Made by a program: the position numbers and the translations under genes
The notes under the pieces: generated by a model
Seen by the model: the letters and a program-made list of their open reading frames with translations, nothing else
Told to the model about the DNA's origin: nothing
Databases searched by the model: none
Shown: piece after piece, positions 23,261-34,332 of the stretch
How positions within the stretch are numbered: position 1 is the first letter of the stretch
How the letters are laid out: each line of letters opens with the position of its first letter
Assembly: GCA_947462335.1 (NCBI GenBank)
Contig: OX381707.1
Location: 37,127,618 to 37,191,617 of the forward strand
Direction: 5' to 3'
Source of the DNA: Harmothoe impar
Lineage: Eukaryota; Annelida; Polychaeta; Phyllodocida; Polynoidae
DNA: 64,000 bases

Positions 23261-23644
23261 ACATGTTTCTTTTTCTGTGTGAGTTTTGGGAGAAAGGTTT
23301 TGCAATTGACATTCACAAATTCCTGAGTTTGATATCTATTCATTCTGATAATTGCTCACTTGCCAATTGATCGGTGAAGACTTTGTAGTATGTGACCAAA
23401 TGGGACACAACGACATATACATATCATAATTCAAGACTGCATGGGCAGATAAAAGATAAATCCACGAGTTCTATTGTTCATAACCATATCTTCCTTTCCA
23501 AAATATGTCCCATCTAGTCACCTCAGCTGTCTTTAATATTGCAATAAGGCGTGAGATATTGCAAGAAGATGTGTTCTCTCCAATGTCCATTAAGAAAAAC
23601 ATTACTCGTGGCTACATTTACTACTCATGCCTTTCCTTGTTCCT

Positions 23645-24780
23645 ATGATAGTTACATGGTGTCTTAAATCCACGTTTAGAATGGGAGAAGGCAGGTTATC
23701 AGGTTTGTAGATATTAAAAAGTATCAATTACACGATGCATGTAACCTTATTCATCCTAATATCATAAGCCCAAGTGTGCAACAAAAGGTTGTCTCAGTGA
23801 GACCACTTGTGCTCCTTCTGAAGTAGGCACATTTTATTTTAGACACCATTATGATCTAGATATAGTTTCGGATTTAATAAACATGTGCAGGGTTTTGATT
23901 TAATTAAGGTTGAAAGTATTTGGACATTTTCGTGGGATTGCTAATGCTTGATTTCAACAAAATTATAGCAACCTAAAATACTAAATAGAAAATTTGGGGT
24001 AGGAATCGGGACCTTATCCTAGGGTAAAATTATAATGATAGAGTTGAATAAGGGTGGATTCAACCAAAGTAAATCCGTAAAAATGAAATAAATGTGGGAT
24101 TCGAATCGATAATCAATTATAATTGAATTATGACATCTAAATCTGGATTCTGTTGGTGTCCGTTAAACTCACCAGATGCTAGGATTTACCATTCTTCAAA
24201 TAACATCGGTAGTGGGGCCCTGCTGTCCTCAGTGTTGTGGAGAATTTAGAAAAGTAGATTTTACGTTGGTCAATGGTCACTATAACTGTTCCTAAAAATG
24301 GTTTTCCACTGGCTGATGGATTAAAGTGGGTATATCTGATTTTTGGCCAATTCTAAATCCTACATAAATGTCTTCCAAATATTGTAAAAGTGTATTATTT
24401 ATGGGTTGGAGTTCATTAAGATGGTATCCATGGGCAGTAGCAGCTCTGAAAGTGGGTTCTATAGGGTCCAACCATGGCCATTTCTAGTGTTTTTTACCAT
24501 GGGCCATTAAAATCGTGCACGATTTTATTGAAAAATGACCATATTTTAGGAAATAAAATCAAATTTGGGCAAACTCACTGGGAATGAGGGGGAATTGAGT
24601 AGATAGGAAGTTAAGTATGATATTTGGGAACATCCTTATTAGGGAAATCAATTTTTTTGTCCCACACATCGGATATACTCATTAATGTCTGTCGGCTTCT
24701 GGCGGGTCATTTGGCAATAGAAAGATGTTTTGTTAACTTATAAACACCATATTTAATTAGCTGGTGGACATCATCCTTCA
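23645..24780 (+). repeat. Array block F, copy 3
   Basis: Collinear with 19845-20870, but about 300 bp at 24345-24660 (around ATGGTATCCATGGGCAGTAG) has no counterpart there and is probably inserted. Confidence 0.7.
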
Positions 24781-25099
24781 TTGTTTTCACTGAGGTAACT
24801 CATGGATTGAATTACCTTTGCCTATCCAGCTTCGAAAATATACATTCTTTAATCATAAACAACTTTTTGGAGACGTTTGTATCATATGTACATTATTGCT
24901 GATTTTGTATAAAGTTTTATTTATCAATACAATTACTGTTAGTAAATGCTGACCTCTAATCATTTCATCCTCTATTACAATGCATTAGAAATAGAATTTG
25001 TCAGTATAATCATGAAGCAGATAATTATCCGTTAGCAGTTAGTGTATACCACTGTGATACTACGAAATAAAGCTACTAGCAGTATGCGTTATAACCATG

Positions 25100-25345
25100 A
25101 TAACGATTTTGTGGCCAGTCACAGGAGACAGAACGAACCGCACTTTAATTTGTCTGCAGGAAGAAATCTTAAATGAAAACCATCCCTCAGGAACAGATGG
25201 CCTCATTTGAATAAATGGCATCGAAGAGGGTGTAATGATGTAAAAAGCCTGTATTCGGCACACATCTGAGTCCTTTCCGCTGAGGAAGACATTCCATGGT
25301 GGGAATCCATAAATTGTCATCTGTAACGTTCATTCTCAAGAGTTA
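25100..25345 (+). repeat. Array block A, copy 3
   Basis: GGCCAGTCACAGGAGACAG ... CCATCCCTCAGGAACAGATG ... CACACATCTGAGTCCTTTCC ... TCATCTGTAACGTTCATTCT. Sister of copy 2. The minus-strand frame across it is broken in the other copies, so it is not a gene. Confidence 0.75.
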
Positions 25346-25629
25346 GTTTTTGAAATGTAGCAATGTTTGAAATAATGTTTATATTCGTCTAATGGGGTCA
25401 TGGAAGTCACCCGAATCCAGGATGATTTCAATTGCATGTATGCACTATCAGGTGTCTCAAACGGAGGGAGTGATCATTCTTAACAACATGTGGGAGGTGC
25501 AATAATGTATGGAGACACAGACTATTTTCCATCTCTACCTGCTCGATTGGAAATTGTACGCGAGTGCCCAATTTTTTGCATCGCAATTCCCCCACCCCCC
25601 TACTATACCCCTCCACCCAATCGTGTTAA

Positions 25630-25795
25630 AAGATGATCACTCCCTATGGTCACCTACATGCTCTACTCATATCTGTCATGGGACACATGGGCCTCAGATG
25701 GGGAGGCAGTATCGAGAATCATGCAACAGAGGTTGATGTACACACATTAAGATGGCCATCTGGGTGTCATAACCCCTTTTAAACAGACTACGTTG
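25630..25795 (+). repeat. Array block B, copy 3 (short)
   Basis: Only the distal half is present: GATCACTCCC...CTCATATCTGTCATGGGACA...GTTGATGTACACACATTAAGATGGCCATCTGGGTGTCA...ACCCCTTTTAA. Confidence 0.65.
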
Positions 25796-25799
25796 GGAA

Positions 25800-26325
25800 G
25801 AATACATATTGTAACATATACAAACACCTCTAGGCCTATATAAAATATGTTGAGAGGGAGTATTTTGAACACACAAGCGATAATTGACTTTAGAACTAAT
25901 GATTATTCCAATTCATATCTTATTACGTTCAGCTTGAAGCTGAATAGTTTTATAGGTTGTATGAACTAATATATAGTACTACCTATTTTCTGTATTTCTC
26001 TCATCCTCTACGATTTAGATATATCTAACCTTGAGTTCTTCTCTTGCCATTGTTGTACGGGTGGCAGCCACCGTAGACATAATTATTTCATATTATATCA
26101 GCATGAGCATGCATCTTACATCACACCATCTGTTCCCTGATATCCCCACTCAGCTTACCCTACCCACCCAACAATCAATGTATTCTTGATTTTATTTGGA
26201 TTTCTTTTATTTATCCTGGCAGGAATGTCTGGCCTGGTAAACACTAGCATTTTCCAAAGAGCGGAGTTAATAAAAGGCACATAAGCCTTTGGAAACAATG
26301 GTGAAACAAGAAAATGGTATAACAA
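25800..26325. other. Unassigned DNA
   Basis: Nothing supported. AT-rich with stops in all frames. Confidence 0.4.
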
Positions 26326-26361
26326 AACAACATTCTATATACCGTAAAGCAACATTCTAAA

Positions 26362-26494
26362 TACCGTAAAACCTTATGTGTAGGCTGTGGAGAGTATGCA
26401 AGTCAGATCACCAGTGCAGCTTATAGGATCAAGACAAAGTCTAGGTGCGGCTAATAATTAAGCGACTTAGCCGTATACTCGAGGGTTTACGGTA
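26362..26494. mobile_element. MITE with TACCGTAAA ends
   Basis: 133-bp element beginning TACCGTAAAACCTTATGTGT and ending GAGGGTTTACGGTA. The inner arms also pair (TAGGCTG against AGCCGTA). Just upstream, ACATTCTA(T/A)ATACCGTAAAGCA is tandemly duplicated (26328-26369), so the left end was copied twice. No transposase. Confidence 0.8.
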
Positions 26495-26849
26495 ATTATA
26501 ACAGTTACGGTACTGGTATTGTACTTTTGGCCAGATAATAAGGTTCGTTTCTGGTATGTCATGAATTGACTCATCTACTAAAAACACTAGTTTTTCCTTG
26601 GTGTTATTACCAACCCAGAGACTTGGTTTTCATTAGGAAGGGTTCTAGTCAGTCAATGTATCGCATTATCTCAGTGTTTACACATATGTATAGCCCTGTT
26701 AATGTATAGCCCTGTTACAGTGTGATATTCCCAAGAATCCTATAGTGTCATTATACAAATCACAAAAAGGAAAATTGGTCTCTTTATGTATTCAGCAGTT
26801 TCTCTATTAAGACAGTGGTTGCTTATATTTAGTTTCCTGCTGTGAGGCA

Positions 26850-27000
26850 GCTGCGGTAAATGAGGTACCTCCTGTATACTATACCCTTGGTGCTATACAG
26901 GCAAGTTTATCCTTTATTATCTGGACTGTTGACAGATTGCCTCCTTGTCACACCACTACACAACTACAATGACTCCCCAGATAACGCAGCCTAGTGTGGG
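26850..27000 (+). repeat. Array block C, copy 4 (truncated)
   Basis: GTGCTATACAGGCAAGTTTATCCTTTATTATCTGGACTG ... CACACCACTACACAACTACAATGACTCCCCAGATAACGCAGCC aligns with C copies 2 and 3. It is cut at about 27005, where the minus-strand retrotransposon tail begins. Confidence 0.7.
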
Positions 27001-27014
27001 GAGGCCGTTGCTGA

Positions 27015-27400
27015 TGCATTTTGTACTTGTATTTATATATTTATTGGCTGAAGAATCTCGGTGTACAAGTATACTATGAGTTTTTCAATCAAAAGCCAAG
27101 TCGCGTTCAAAGAGAAGGGTCGGATAGACAAAGAGTTCATAGTCATAGAGATATATATTACATCTAACAATGGGATAATCTAGAAATAAATACTGTCTAG
27201 TCAATAGTTAGTTCTTCTTCAGTGCATTCAGGAAAAACCTGTCTGACACCATTCTTTGGGAGTCTGCGGACAGTCTGTTCCAGGGCTCGAGCCCTCTCAT
27301 TAGTGGGCTTTTGTCATACACGTCGCTCTTTGATCTCATCGTCTTCAGTTTCACCTTCACATTGCCACGTAGTACTCTGGCCGGGCTGTGGTATATGGCA
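27015..27400 (-). mobile_element. 3' fragment of a non-LTR retrotransposon (copy 3)
   Basis: On the minus strand the end of a reading frame (about 27400 to 27208) encodes LKTMRSKSDVYDKSPL, RGLEPWNRL and FFLNALKKN-stop. It corresponds to LKVMRSKKGIYDKSAL, RGILDWDRL and FLSSLKKT-stop in the copy at 29.9-31.1 kb. The 3' UTR that follows (27207 down to about 27020) shares GCGACTTGGC, TGTACA and CCAATAAA with that copy. No RT domain is left; 5' truncated and dead. Confidence 0.8.
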
Positions 27401-27694
27401 CATACGACCGATGTAATCGTTCCTGTAAGTAGGGTATTTGATGGGGTTTTCATTTTCCATCCACCCATTCCCCCTTGCCCATAATGGAGCCGAAATGAGT
27501 ATACATTTATATAATGGATTCCAGTTGCCATCTTTATAGAATTAAACATAACCTAGAAGTGTTAGAAAAACGTCTGAATTAATCAAAAGGGGCAATATAT
27601 AACATACTGGGATATAGATGTTTGGGAAAAGATTACATTTTGCCCTGTATAGAAATAACCGCTCCTGTATGATGTTATGTCATAGTACTTATAC

Positions 27695-27985
27695 TATTGA
27701 TGGCATGTCTTTAGGTGGGTAATGGTAATAACCTTCCCCCTTTCCCGTTCCTGGTTTCAGCAGTGTTCTACTTAGAAAACTTTCACTTACTTCATTGCTG
27801 GGAATGGAAGCAGTCAAGCAAGAAACAACACAACCTAATTAAGGGATTTTAATGGGGATTAATTCATATAAAAACAAGCACCAGAGTTTCTTATCCCAAC
27901 ACCTCAGCTGCTTCCCAGTCAGCATTGCTTAATGGCCTCATCTAGGTAGGCTGCGAGGTGGGACATAACACTGTTTTGCTCTGGC
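27695..27985 (+). repeat. Array block G, copy 1 (homeodomain-type motif cluster)
   Basis: Matches 39630-39920 and 46420-46800: CCCGTTCCTGGT(T/C)T, ACTTACTTCATTGCTGGG, TGGAAGCA, TTCTTATCCCA(A/G)CACC, TCAG-TGCTTCCCAG. Within it CCTAATTAAGGGATTTTAAT and GGGGATTAATTC contain TAATTA and GGATTA motifs, typical binding sites of homeodomain proteins. They are kept in copies 1 and 3 and partly in 2. Confidence 0.8.
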
Positions 27986-28194
27986 TTTACCAGATTTGAA
28001 GTGCCCAGATTTACCCCAGGTGAAATGTAGGTTTTTCACATTTTGCTAGTCTGTACACAATCATGTAGGCCTAAGTAGTGATATTACTCTTATCCGTTAC
28101 TATGGTGCCCTTCTATAATATCACAATAGGAAAATTTGTCTGTTTTTGTATTCAGAAGTTTCCTTAGAGATATGACAATGACAATATAGTTCAC

Positions 28195-28230
28195 TACTTT
28201 GCGACAGTTGCAGTAATTAGGTCCCTCCCT

Positions 28231-28309
<79 letters not shown>

Positions 28310-28500
28310 GCCCTTAGTGTTATACAGACAAGCTTGATCATGATTTACTATCTAGATTGATAGCAACTTGCCTCCTTGCCTCCTTACCACACCAATGCAT
28401 GACCACATACACTGCCAAGGAAAACACAGTATAGTAGGTGGAGGCTTCTACTGAGCCATATAAGGCTGGTGGAGTTGTGCTTGCATGATCACATACATTC
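28195..28500 (+). repeat. Array block C, copy 5, split by an AT microsatellite
   Basis: GCGACAGTTGCAGTAATTAGGTCCCTCC (28191-28218), then an AT tract, then CCCTTAGTGTTATACAGACAAGCTTGATCATGATTTACTATCTAGATTG, CACACCAATGCATGACCACATACACTGCCAAGGAAAACACAG resembles C copy 4, which has the same TGCGGTAAATGAGGTACCTCC upstream. Confidence 0.65.
28226..28305. repeat. (AT)n microsatellite
   Basis: About 75 bp of almost pure AT dinucleotides. It produces a spurious YI-repeat frame on the minus strand. Confidence 0.97.
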
Positions 28501-28669
28501 ATTAAAATCAATGATCCTGAAAATCGTAAGAAACACCAAAAAATTGGAAAATAGAAATATCCTACTCATATTAGATGATGGATTTGATTATAGGTATATC
28601 ACTTTATATTGCATAATAGTCTACTATATGCCTCAGTAAACATTCATATTGATACAGTGTGAAAATAAA

Positions 28670-28892
28670 TTGTATCAGTCCACACTGTTAGAAGTAAGTA
28701 GTGTTCCTGTACAGCAACTATTGGGGGCAACTTTGGTTCCAGTAAATTCTGCTGTAGACCTACAGTAGAATCTACTGTAGATGCAGACCTGACTTCTAAA
28801 AAGGCTCACATATTCAACATCTTGGAGATTTGAACCCCCAGGTTCCAATCCATAGTCCTGAACCATGACCACTACGCCAGTGAATCCTGCAT
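28670..28892 (-). mobile_element. tRNA-derived SINE-like sequence
   Basis: On the minus strand a tRNA-like head (about 28890-28820) has an A box TGGCGTAGTGG (28869-28879) and a perfect B box GGTTCAAATCTCC (28824-28836). It is followed by a body with a near-palindrome CTACAGTAGA/TCTACTGTAG. The anticodon arm does not fold into a convincing tRNA. No second copy is in the window. Confidence 0.6.
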
Positions 28893-29235
28893 GTCAGGTG
28901 CATTGAAACACCTCCTACTTATGTGTGAATGGTAATGAGGTCAACACAGGATCCCTGGGGACAATTTTGGAACTAGACTGTTCATGTCTTGAGGGATAAT
29001 ATGAAAATTACCCTATTGCAGTAATGTACTAATAAGGACTGAACTACCATTAGTTGAAGTGTAATCTCAATGGCCTATAGATGTTTTTCAAAGTAAATTT
29101 TACTATCTTTCATGCAGGTTGTTGAGATACATTGGTCTTATCCTCTGCATATTTTCAATAGTAACATTTCAGTGTACCAAAACATATTATACTTTAGAAT
29201 TGCATCAGGAGAAATGTAGTTTGTGTGAGAGTTTC

Positions 29236-29306
29236 CTGCCGGGACTGGAACTGCTGACCCTCAGACTACATCTGCCACGGCTCTACCGACTGAGCTAGAG
29301 GGGCAG
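29236..29306 (-). mobile_element. tRNA-Lys-like pseudogene or SINE head
   Basis: The minus strand reads GCCCCTCTAGCTCAGTCGG..., with an A box TAGCTCAGTCGGTAGAGC (29280-29297) and a degenerate B box AGTTCCAGTCC (29242-29252). D arm and variable region resemble tRNA-Lys, but the acceptor arms do not pair and the anticodon arm is broken, so it is not a working tRNA gene. Confidence 0.6.
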
Positions 29307-29359
29307 TCACTATGTAGCCTGCATCATTGGGCTTTTGAAAAGATCAGGTCATATTTGAG

Positions 29360-29500
29360 CTGTGGAGTATGGTACTCCCTCCAACCTCTCTGCTCTCTCT
29401 CCCTCTGGTTGCTGGTTATGGGATTCGAACCCGCATCTACAGTAACAGAATTGTATGTGTACAGCAAAAGTTGCTGTATTATCTTTTACAGCTAAAGTAC
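29360..29500 (-). mobile_element. Degenerate tRNA-derived fragment (B box only)
   Basis: The minus strand holds GGGTTCGAATCC (29421-29432), a consensus B box, without a recognisable A box upstream. It shares CTGTA/ACAGCAA sequence with the SINE at 28.7 kb. Confidence 0.4.
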
Positions 29501-29857
29501 TGTATAGTTACAGCACATATTGCTGTTCACGAACAACAACTTTTTACAGTGCATGGCATGAGTCAACTTATCAAATTGAGGTATAGTATTAGATCTAACC
29601 CTTCTTCAGTTCCGTATTATTCTTCATTGTGTACATTCACTGTCATGGTTTTCAGATATTGATATCAGTGAAGATGAAATTAAATGATTATGACCTATTT
29701 GTGATTTTGTGAGTACGATAATATTGAAATGTATAATCATGTCCAATCATCTCAAAGTTCCAGTCTAGATTTATGCCCAGATCAGATGCCAGGTAGGAGT
29801 ACAGGTGATGCGGTATACGGCCCCCTTGTGGAAATGTATACAATGCCCGGAATTGAG

Positions 29858-31305
29858 ATGACCGGTCGGCCGTGGTGTTCCTCGATCTGAGGAAGGCGTT
29901 CAACACTATCAACTGGTTAATCCTTCTGAAGAAACTGAGGTCATTTAACCTGGGTGATGGGTTTGTAACCTGGCTTACAGACTATTTGACTGATCGCAAA
30001 CAGCAAACCAAGGCTAATGACAGAGTATCGTCGAGTGAACCAGTGGCAAGAGGGGTACCGCAGGGCTCGGTATGTGGTCCTCTCCTGTTTATAGCCTATA
30101 TCAACAATGTATGTGACGTCATTCAACACGCCAAATTCTATCTATATGCCGATGACTTGGCCCTGATCGTATCAGGACGTGGATAGGGTGCAGGCATTAC
30201 TACAGGACTACCTAGACAGAGTGGGTCAGTGGTGCAAAGACAATAAACTCACCGTAAACGCACAAAAAACTCAAGTTCTCTGGAGCTACTCTCAATGCTC
30301 TGTGCCGGACTTGGACGGGGTAGACCTCTGACTATGTGGGCAGACTCTTGAGGTAGTTCATGAATTCAACTACCTGGGTGTTATAGTGGATACCCACCAG
30401 AATCTGACACCACATCTCAAGAAAATGATCAACTTGGTCTGAGTAAGACTGACACAGCTATGCAAGATCAGAGAAAGATCGGACAAAGAAACATCACTAC
30501 AGGTCTATACCCAGCTAACAAAAAAACGTTATTTTACGTCAAATAACGTTCTATAACTTTGTATAACGTTATGCCATAGTGAGACGCCTTAGAGAAAGGT
30601 TATATAACTTCATTTAACGTTATAAAATGTTGTATAACGTTTTTTGTTTACTGGGATACTGACATGATCCGTACCATCATGGAGTACTGTAGTTTCACCA
30701 TTGAAGGCGGACCAGTATGGGCGGTACGGAAACTACAGACATTGCAGAACGATGCCCTGCGCATCTGTGATAGGATACTTGACTCATGCAGGGTAGATGT
30801 GGATGCATTACACTGGCGTCTGCAGATTCCCAAGCTGGAGGTGGCGCGAAAACGACAATTACTGTGCTACAAGCACAAAGCTGCTCAACAACAAGACAAC
30901 ATTATACAACCTCAACAAGTCCTGCATGGAAACACGAAGCTGCAACTCAAAGTGATGAGGTCAAAGAAAGGAATCTACGACAAGAGTGCGCTGTACCGTG
31001 GCATCCTGGATTGGGACCGTCTGGACGCAACGACACAACACATCACTGACAATACTAAGTTTCTGTCTTCACTGAAGAAGACCTAAAAAACAACAGTTAA
31101 CCTGATCTCTGACATGAATTCACTACGCTTAATTGACTTAGATGGTATACATTAGAATATTTGGACTGATCTTATAAGCATACTATCTGACCCTCTCCTT
31201 TATGTGAGGCGACTTGGCATGAAAATGAAAAAGATCCAGCGCTGTACAATCATCGTTTATGCCAATAAAAATTCTCAACAACAACCACAACAACATCCAA
31301 ACTTT
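29858..31305 (+). mobile_element. CR1/L2/Jockey-type non-LTR retrotransposon, 5' truncated and broken (copy 1)
   Basis: 29858-30186 encodes reverse transcriptase motifs FLDLRKAFNTI, GVPQGSVCGPLLF and the catalytic YADD. Later frames carry NKLTVNAQKTQ and FNYLGVIVDT (30230-30410), then C-terminal GGPVWAVRKLQTLQNDALRI (30700-30770) to a stop at 31084. Defects: loss of frame after 30186, stops near 30331 and 30440, and a MITE inserted at 30510-30655. The first motif has N where most RTs have D (FNTI for FDTI). The 3' UTR ends CCAATAAAAATTCTCAACAACAAC, a CAA-rich tail. Upstream RT, endonuclease and ORF1 are missing. Confidence 0.9.
30510..30655. mobile_element. Palindromic ACGTT-rich MITE, copy 2
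   Basis: 146 bp, same ends as the copy at 10013-10159, flanked by ATA (30507-30509 and 30656-30658). It splits the retrotransposon frame. Without the insert and one ATA the retrotransposon reading frame is continuous across the site, so the target is precise and the MITE is younger than the retrotransposon. Confidence 0.92.
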
Positions 31306-31334
31306 CTACCTTGAAACCACAAAGTATAAATTCA

Positions 31335-31578
31335 CCAATGATACTCTTAAGAAACCAGAAGGAACCTATTCCTTAAATCTATAGGCAACTATCATTTAAA
31401 TATATGAGTTTTATTTACATAATTGTAACCATAACGATTCCCCAATGATACTCTTAAGAAGCTGAACCAATTGAGAAGATCTAACCAGAAGGAACCTATT
31501 CCTAAAAATTAATATATAGGCAACTATATCATTTGAATATAAGAGTTTTATTTACATAATTGTAACCATAACGATTGG
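31335..31578 (+). repeat. Direct duplication of about 110-135 bp
   Basis: 31335-31440 and 31442-31578 share CCAATGATACTCTTAAGAA, CCAGAAGGAACCTATTCC, ATAGGCAACTAT and GAGTTTTATTTACATAATTG + TAACCATAACGATT. They are adjacent and head to tail; the second has an extra GCTGAACCAATTGAGAAGATC. Confidence 0.85.
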
Positions 31579-31655
31579 CAGTTGGCCCATCGCTGCCTTT
31601 GAACACCTTGTACTTAATCAATGCAAATTCTTTTTACAAATAGTTCTTCAGATTT

Positions 31656-32273
31656 GTGACAAAACGTGGGAAAACGTGACATTAGGGGAAAACACCTTTA
31701 TTTAAGTTCATGTCTTCAGCTACAATTTGATACTTCAAGCATCAAAATATTTGAAATAGTTGCCGAGATATGACATCTCAAACATGGGATGGTAGGGACA
31801 TGCAGGAATTCAGAATAGACTGCAATGTGATTACATATCAATATAATTATTTTCAAATAATCCATACAAATCATAATTATTAGAAAATAAACCAATAAAT
31901 ACATATTATTGTACATAGATTTGGATCTGGTAGGAATATTGGCATTCTGTTTTCAGTTCTGAAATCCTCATGGATGGGGCAATTGGATAGGGATGATTTT
32001 TATTCCAAAAGAATGAGGTGATTGTTGCCATGGCAACCAAATGTCAACAAATGGGCTAGAAATGGCTAAAAACGTTCTTTTTACATTCCAAATAAGACCA
32101 ATTTAGAATGAAAATAGAATTTTGATAATAGCTTCAAAAGATTCATTGGAAAAAGTTAGTCTAAGGTCATTTTCTCGTAAGTATTCACATTTTTAGCCAT
32201 ATCTTTTGAAATATCATGTTTAGAGCATTTATGGCTATTCCCCCTAATGTTACCATTTCCCAGGTTTCGTCAC
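31656..32273. mobile_element. GTGACAAAACGTGGG-ended DNA element, copy 1
   Basis: Inverted ends: GTGACAAAACGTGGGAAAAC + GTGACATTAGGGG on the left and the complement of CCCCTAATGTTACCATTTCC + CAGGTTTCGTCAC on the right, about 33 bp. The interior includes TTGCCATGGCAACCA and AACGTTCTTTTTACATTCCA, also found in the elements at 34.5-35.1 and (inverted) 37.4-38.5 kb. No transposase frame. Confidence 0.85.
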
Positions 32274-32559
32274 ATTTGTGCTCCTTCCCCCCAGATCTAT
32301 TATTCTCTCCATTCAAATTCGCTAGACCACTAGGTAGTTATCAAGGTATTATTTGATTCAAATAAGAAATATACACTATAGAAAAAGAGGTGAGGCTACT
32401 ACGAGCAGTAGAATGCAAAAATACCTGTATCATGAGAAGCTGCACTGTTTAGTAGTAGGTGGGTGTGTTGGTGGATGTGTTAGGTCGGTGGAAGTTGGTA
32501 GGCCAAAATTCGAAGGAGGTATACCTCACTAGTACTGACCTTTAAGAGCCTCAATATTG

Positions 32560-33575
32560 ACAAGCTTTGGGAGGGGTCTCCTGGAGGGCAGACATAAGTC
32601 AGACGTTTTTAGCAGGTGAGGAAAAAGTCCAAGTCAATTCTCCAACTCATTTGATGAAGCAAGTAGTTTTGATCCAGAACATGACCCTGGCTTTTATCAG
32701 GTCAAGGGCAAGACAATTTATATTGATGAAAGTCTCCATTGTTCTTTCAAAAAGAAATCATTAGTGTACACATCATAATGATTTTCATTCTATAGTTGCA
32801 ACCATCAACATACAGACTGACATGATCAGTTCCCTGTTCTGAAGGGATTCAGCCTTTGTCCCTGTGGGAATCATTAATTAATGCAGCCACCCAGCAGCTA
32901 ACCCGGCTCCAATCCTGGTCAATGTCCATAACTAACACAAGACAACCCTTGTTCCTGTCTACACTGTGGTCACCCCATGCCTACCCCAAACTGACAGCCA
33001 GGCCTGTTCTCCTATACCTATGATGGATAGCTATTTAGTATTGTTCGCCTGTCTGCAGGGCCTGCTGTTCATATATAGAAAATATAATGAACAGCAGAGA
33101 AGGGACACCGGACTATTAGACACAGGGCCTGGGTGTGGGAAAAGGGGATAGTGGTCAGTGGCTGGGGTGTGCTGACGTATGGGGTCGTCCGCCCAACTGA
33201 CACCCCATTACCTCAGTCCCCTCCCCCTCTGCTTGCTCCATCCATATATTATGGATATGTTTGGCTCAGGGCCAGAGTTCAACAACACTTGTACCTAATT
33301 ATGAGGGTCAGTAAATGACCACGCACTGGGTTGTTTTCAGGGTAGCACAATGATATATTTCAGCTGATGAAGCTGCTTGTGTTGTTGTGCTTTGGCAATC
33401 TATTGAAGGTGTGTTAATGGTGCTTTCCTGCTTTCTGTGACAACATACAACTATAGAAATTAGTAAGGTATAAGGGATCCTGATGATTAGTATCCAATAA
33501 CCATTATTATTGAAACATATACAAATCAAAGCTACACATCAAGTCTGTGCATAGGGTGCCTGTTTGCAGAAAGGG
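32560..33575 (+). repeat. Array block H, copy 1
   Basis: Matches 40120-41395 over its length. Best conserved are 33000-33135 and 33240-33340, where about 100 bp differ at roughly four positions. Contains a hairpin: CTGCTGTTCAT (33061-33071) pairs with ATGAACAGCAG (33086-33096). Indels not in multiples of three show it is not coding. Confidence 0.9.
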
Positions 33576-33626
33576 GACCTTACTGCACCCTGCACTAAGG
33601 GCCTTTTTCGTAGATCGTGCCACATT

Positions 33627-33627
33627 A

Positions 33628-33715
<88 letters not shown>

Positions 33716-33731
33716 GATCTATCTATATCTA

Positions 33732-33782
<51 letters not shown>

Positions 33783-33800
33783 ATCTATATCTATATATAT
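33627..33800 (+). repeat. (TATC)n microsatellite
   Basis: About 170 bp of TATC repeats with a few ATATCTATATC interruptions. It is absent from the paralogous unit near 41.4 kb. All SIYL-repeat frames here are artefacts. Confidence 0.98.
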
Positions 33801-34009
33801 GGTATAATTTATCATACAAGTATCATTATAAGACTAAAGCTATAAGTGACTCTGACTGGGTTAGGGTAGTAAGTCCCCCTCTTCATGTCTACTTTCAGGT
33901 TAACCGGTGGCACTTCCAGTCACTGCCTGGCAATCTCACCTCCTTGGTGACCACACAACAAACAGTGACTCTCCTACCACTATGACCCACACCAGCAAAC
34001 TGGTGGTTC

Positions 34010-34330
34010 TCCAGTAAATTTCTAAGGATTTACAAATGCTAATGTGTATGAATCATATTCATGTCCTATAATAAGAGATCTATTCATATGGGTATCATAA
34101 TAAATCAACAATAATCCTCTTGAATTAATATGGACAAGAAAGTGATAGGGAGCATCATGACTAGTTAATTCTAAATGCCTTTAGTGCAATGCCCTATGAT
34201 CTATGTATAGGTGTATATATCCAGTGAACTATCTTAAGACTGGATGCTGGACAAAGTAATCATGTTAGAGCCAGCTTATATTCAAAGGTGACATTTAAAC
34301 AAATCAAGCCTCTTGGGATGCACATATTAT
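34010..34330 (+). repeat. Array block P, copy 1
   Basis: Matches 42045-42372: ATAAGAGATCTATTCATATGG, ATCATGACTAGTTAATTC, CATCCAGTGAAC, CAAAGTAATCATG, GAGCC-GGTTATATTCA. Copy 2 carries about 30 extra bases after CTTAATACTG. Confidence 0.85.
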
Positions 34331-34332
34331 TT

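Noticed and set aside
28090..28341. Reading frame with a long YI repeat
   Set aside because: It is a translation of the (AT)n microsatellite.
29236..29306. Functional tRNA-Lys gene
   Set aside because: Only the D arm and boxes resemble a tRNA. Acceptor and anticodon arms do not pair and the T box is degenerate.
33547..33985. Overlapping frames with SIYL/YLSI repeats in three phases
   Set aside because: Produced by the (TATC)n microsatellite; open in every phase because the repeat lacks stops on this strand.
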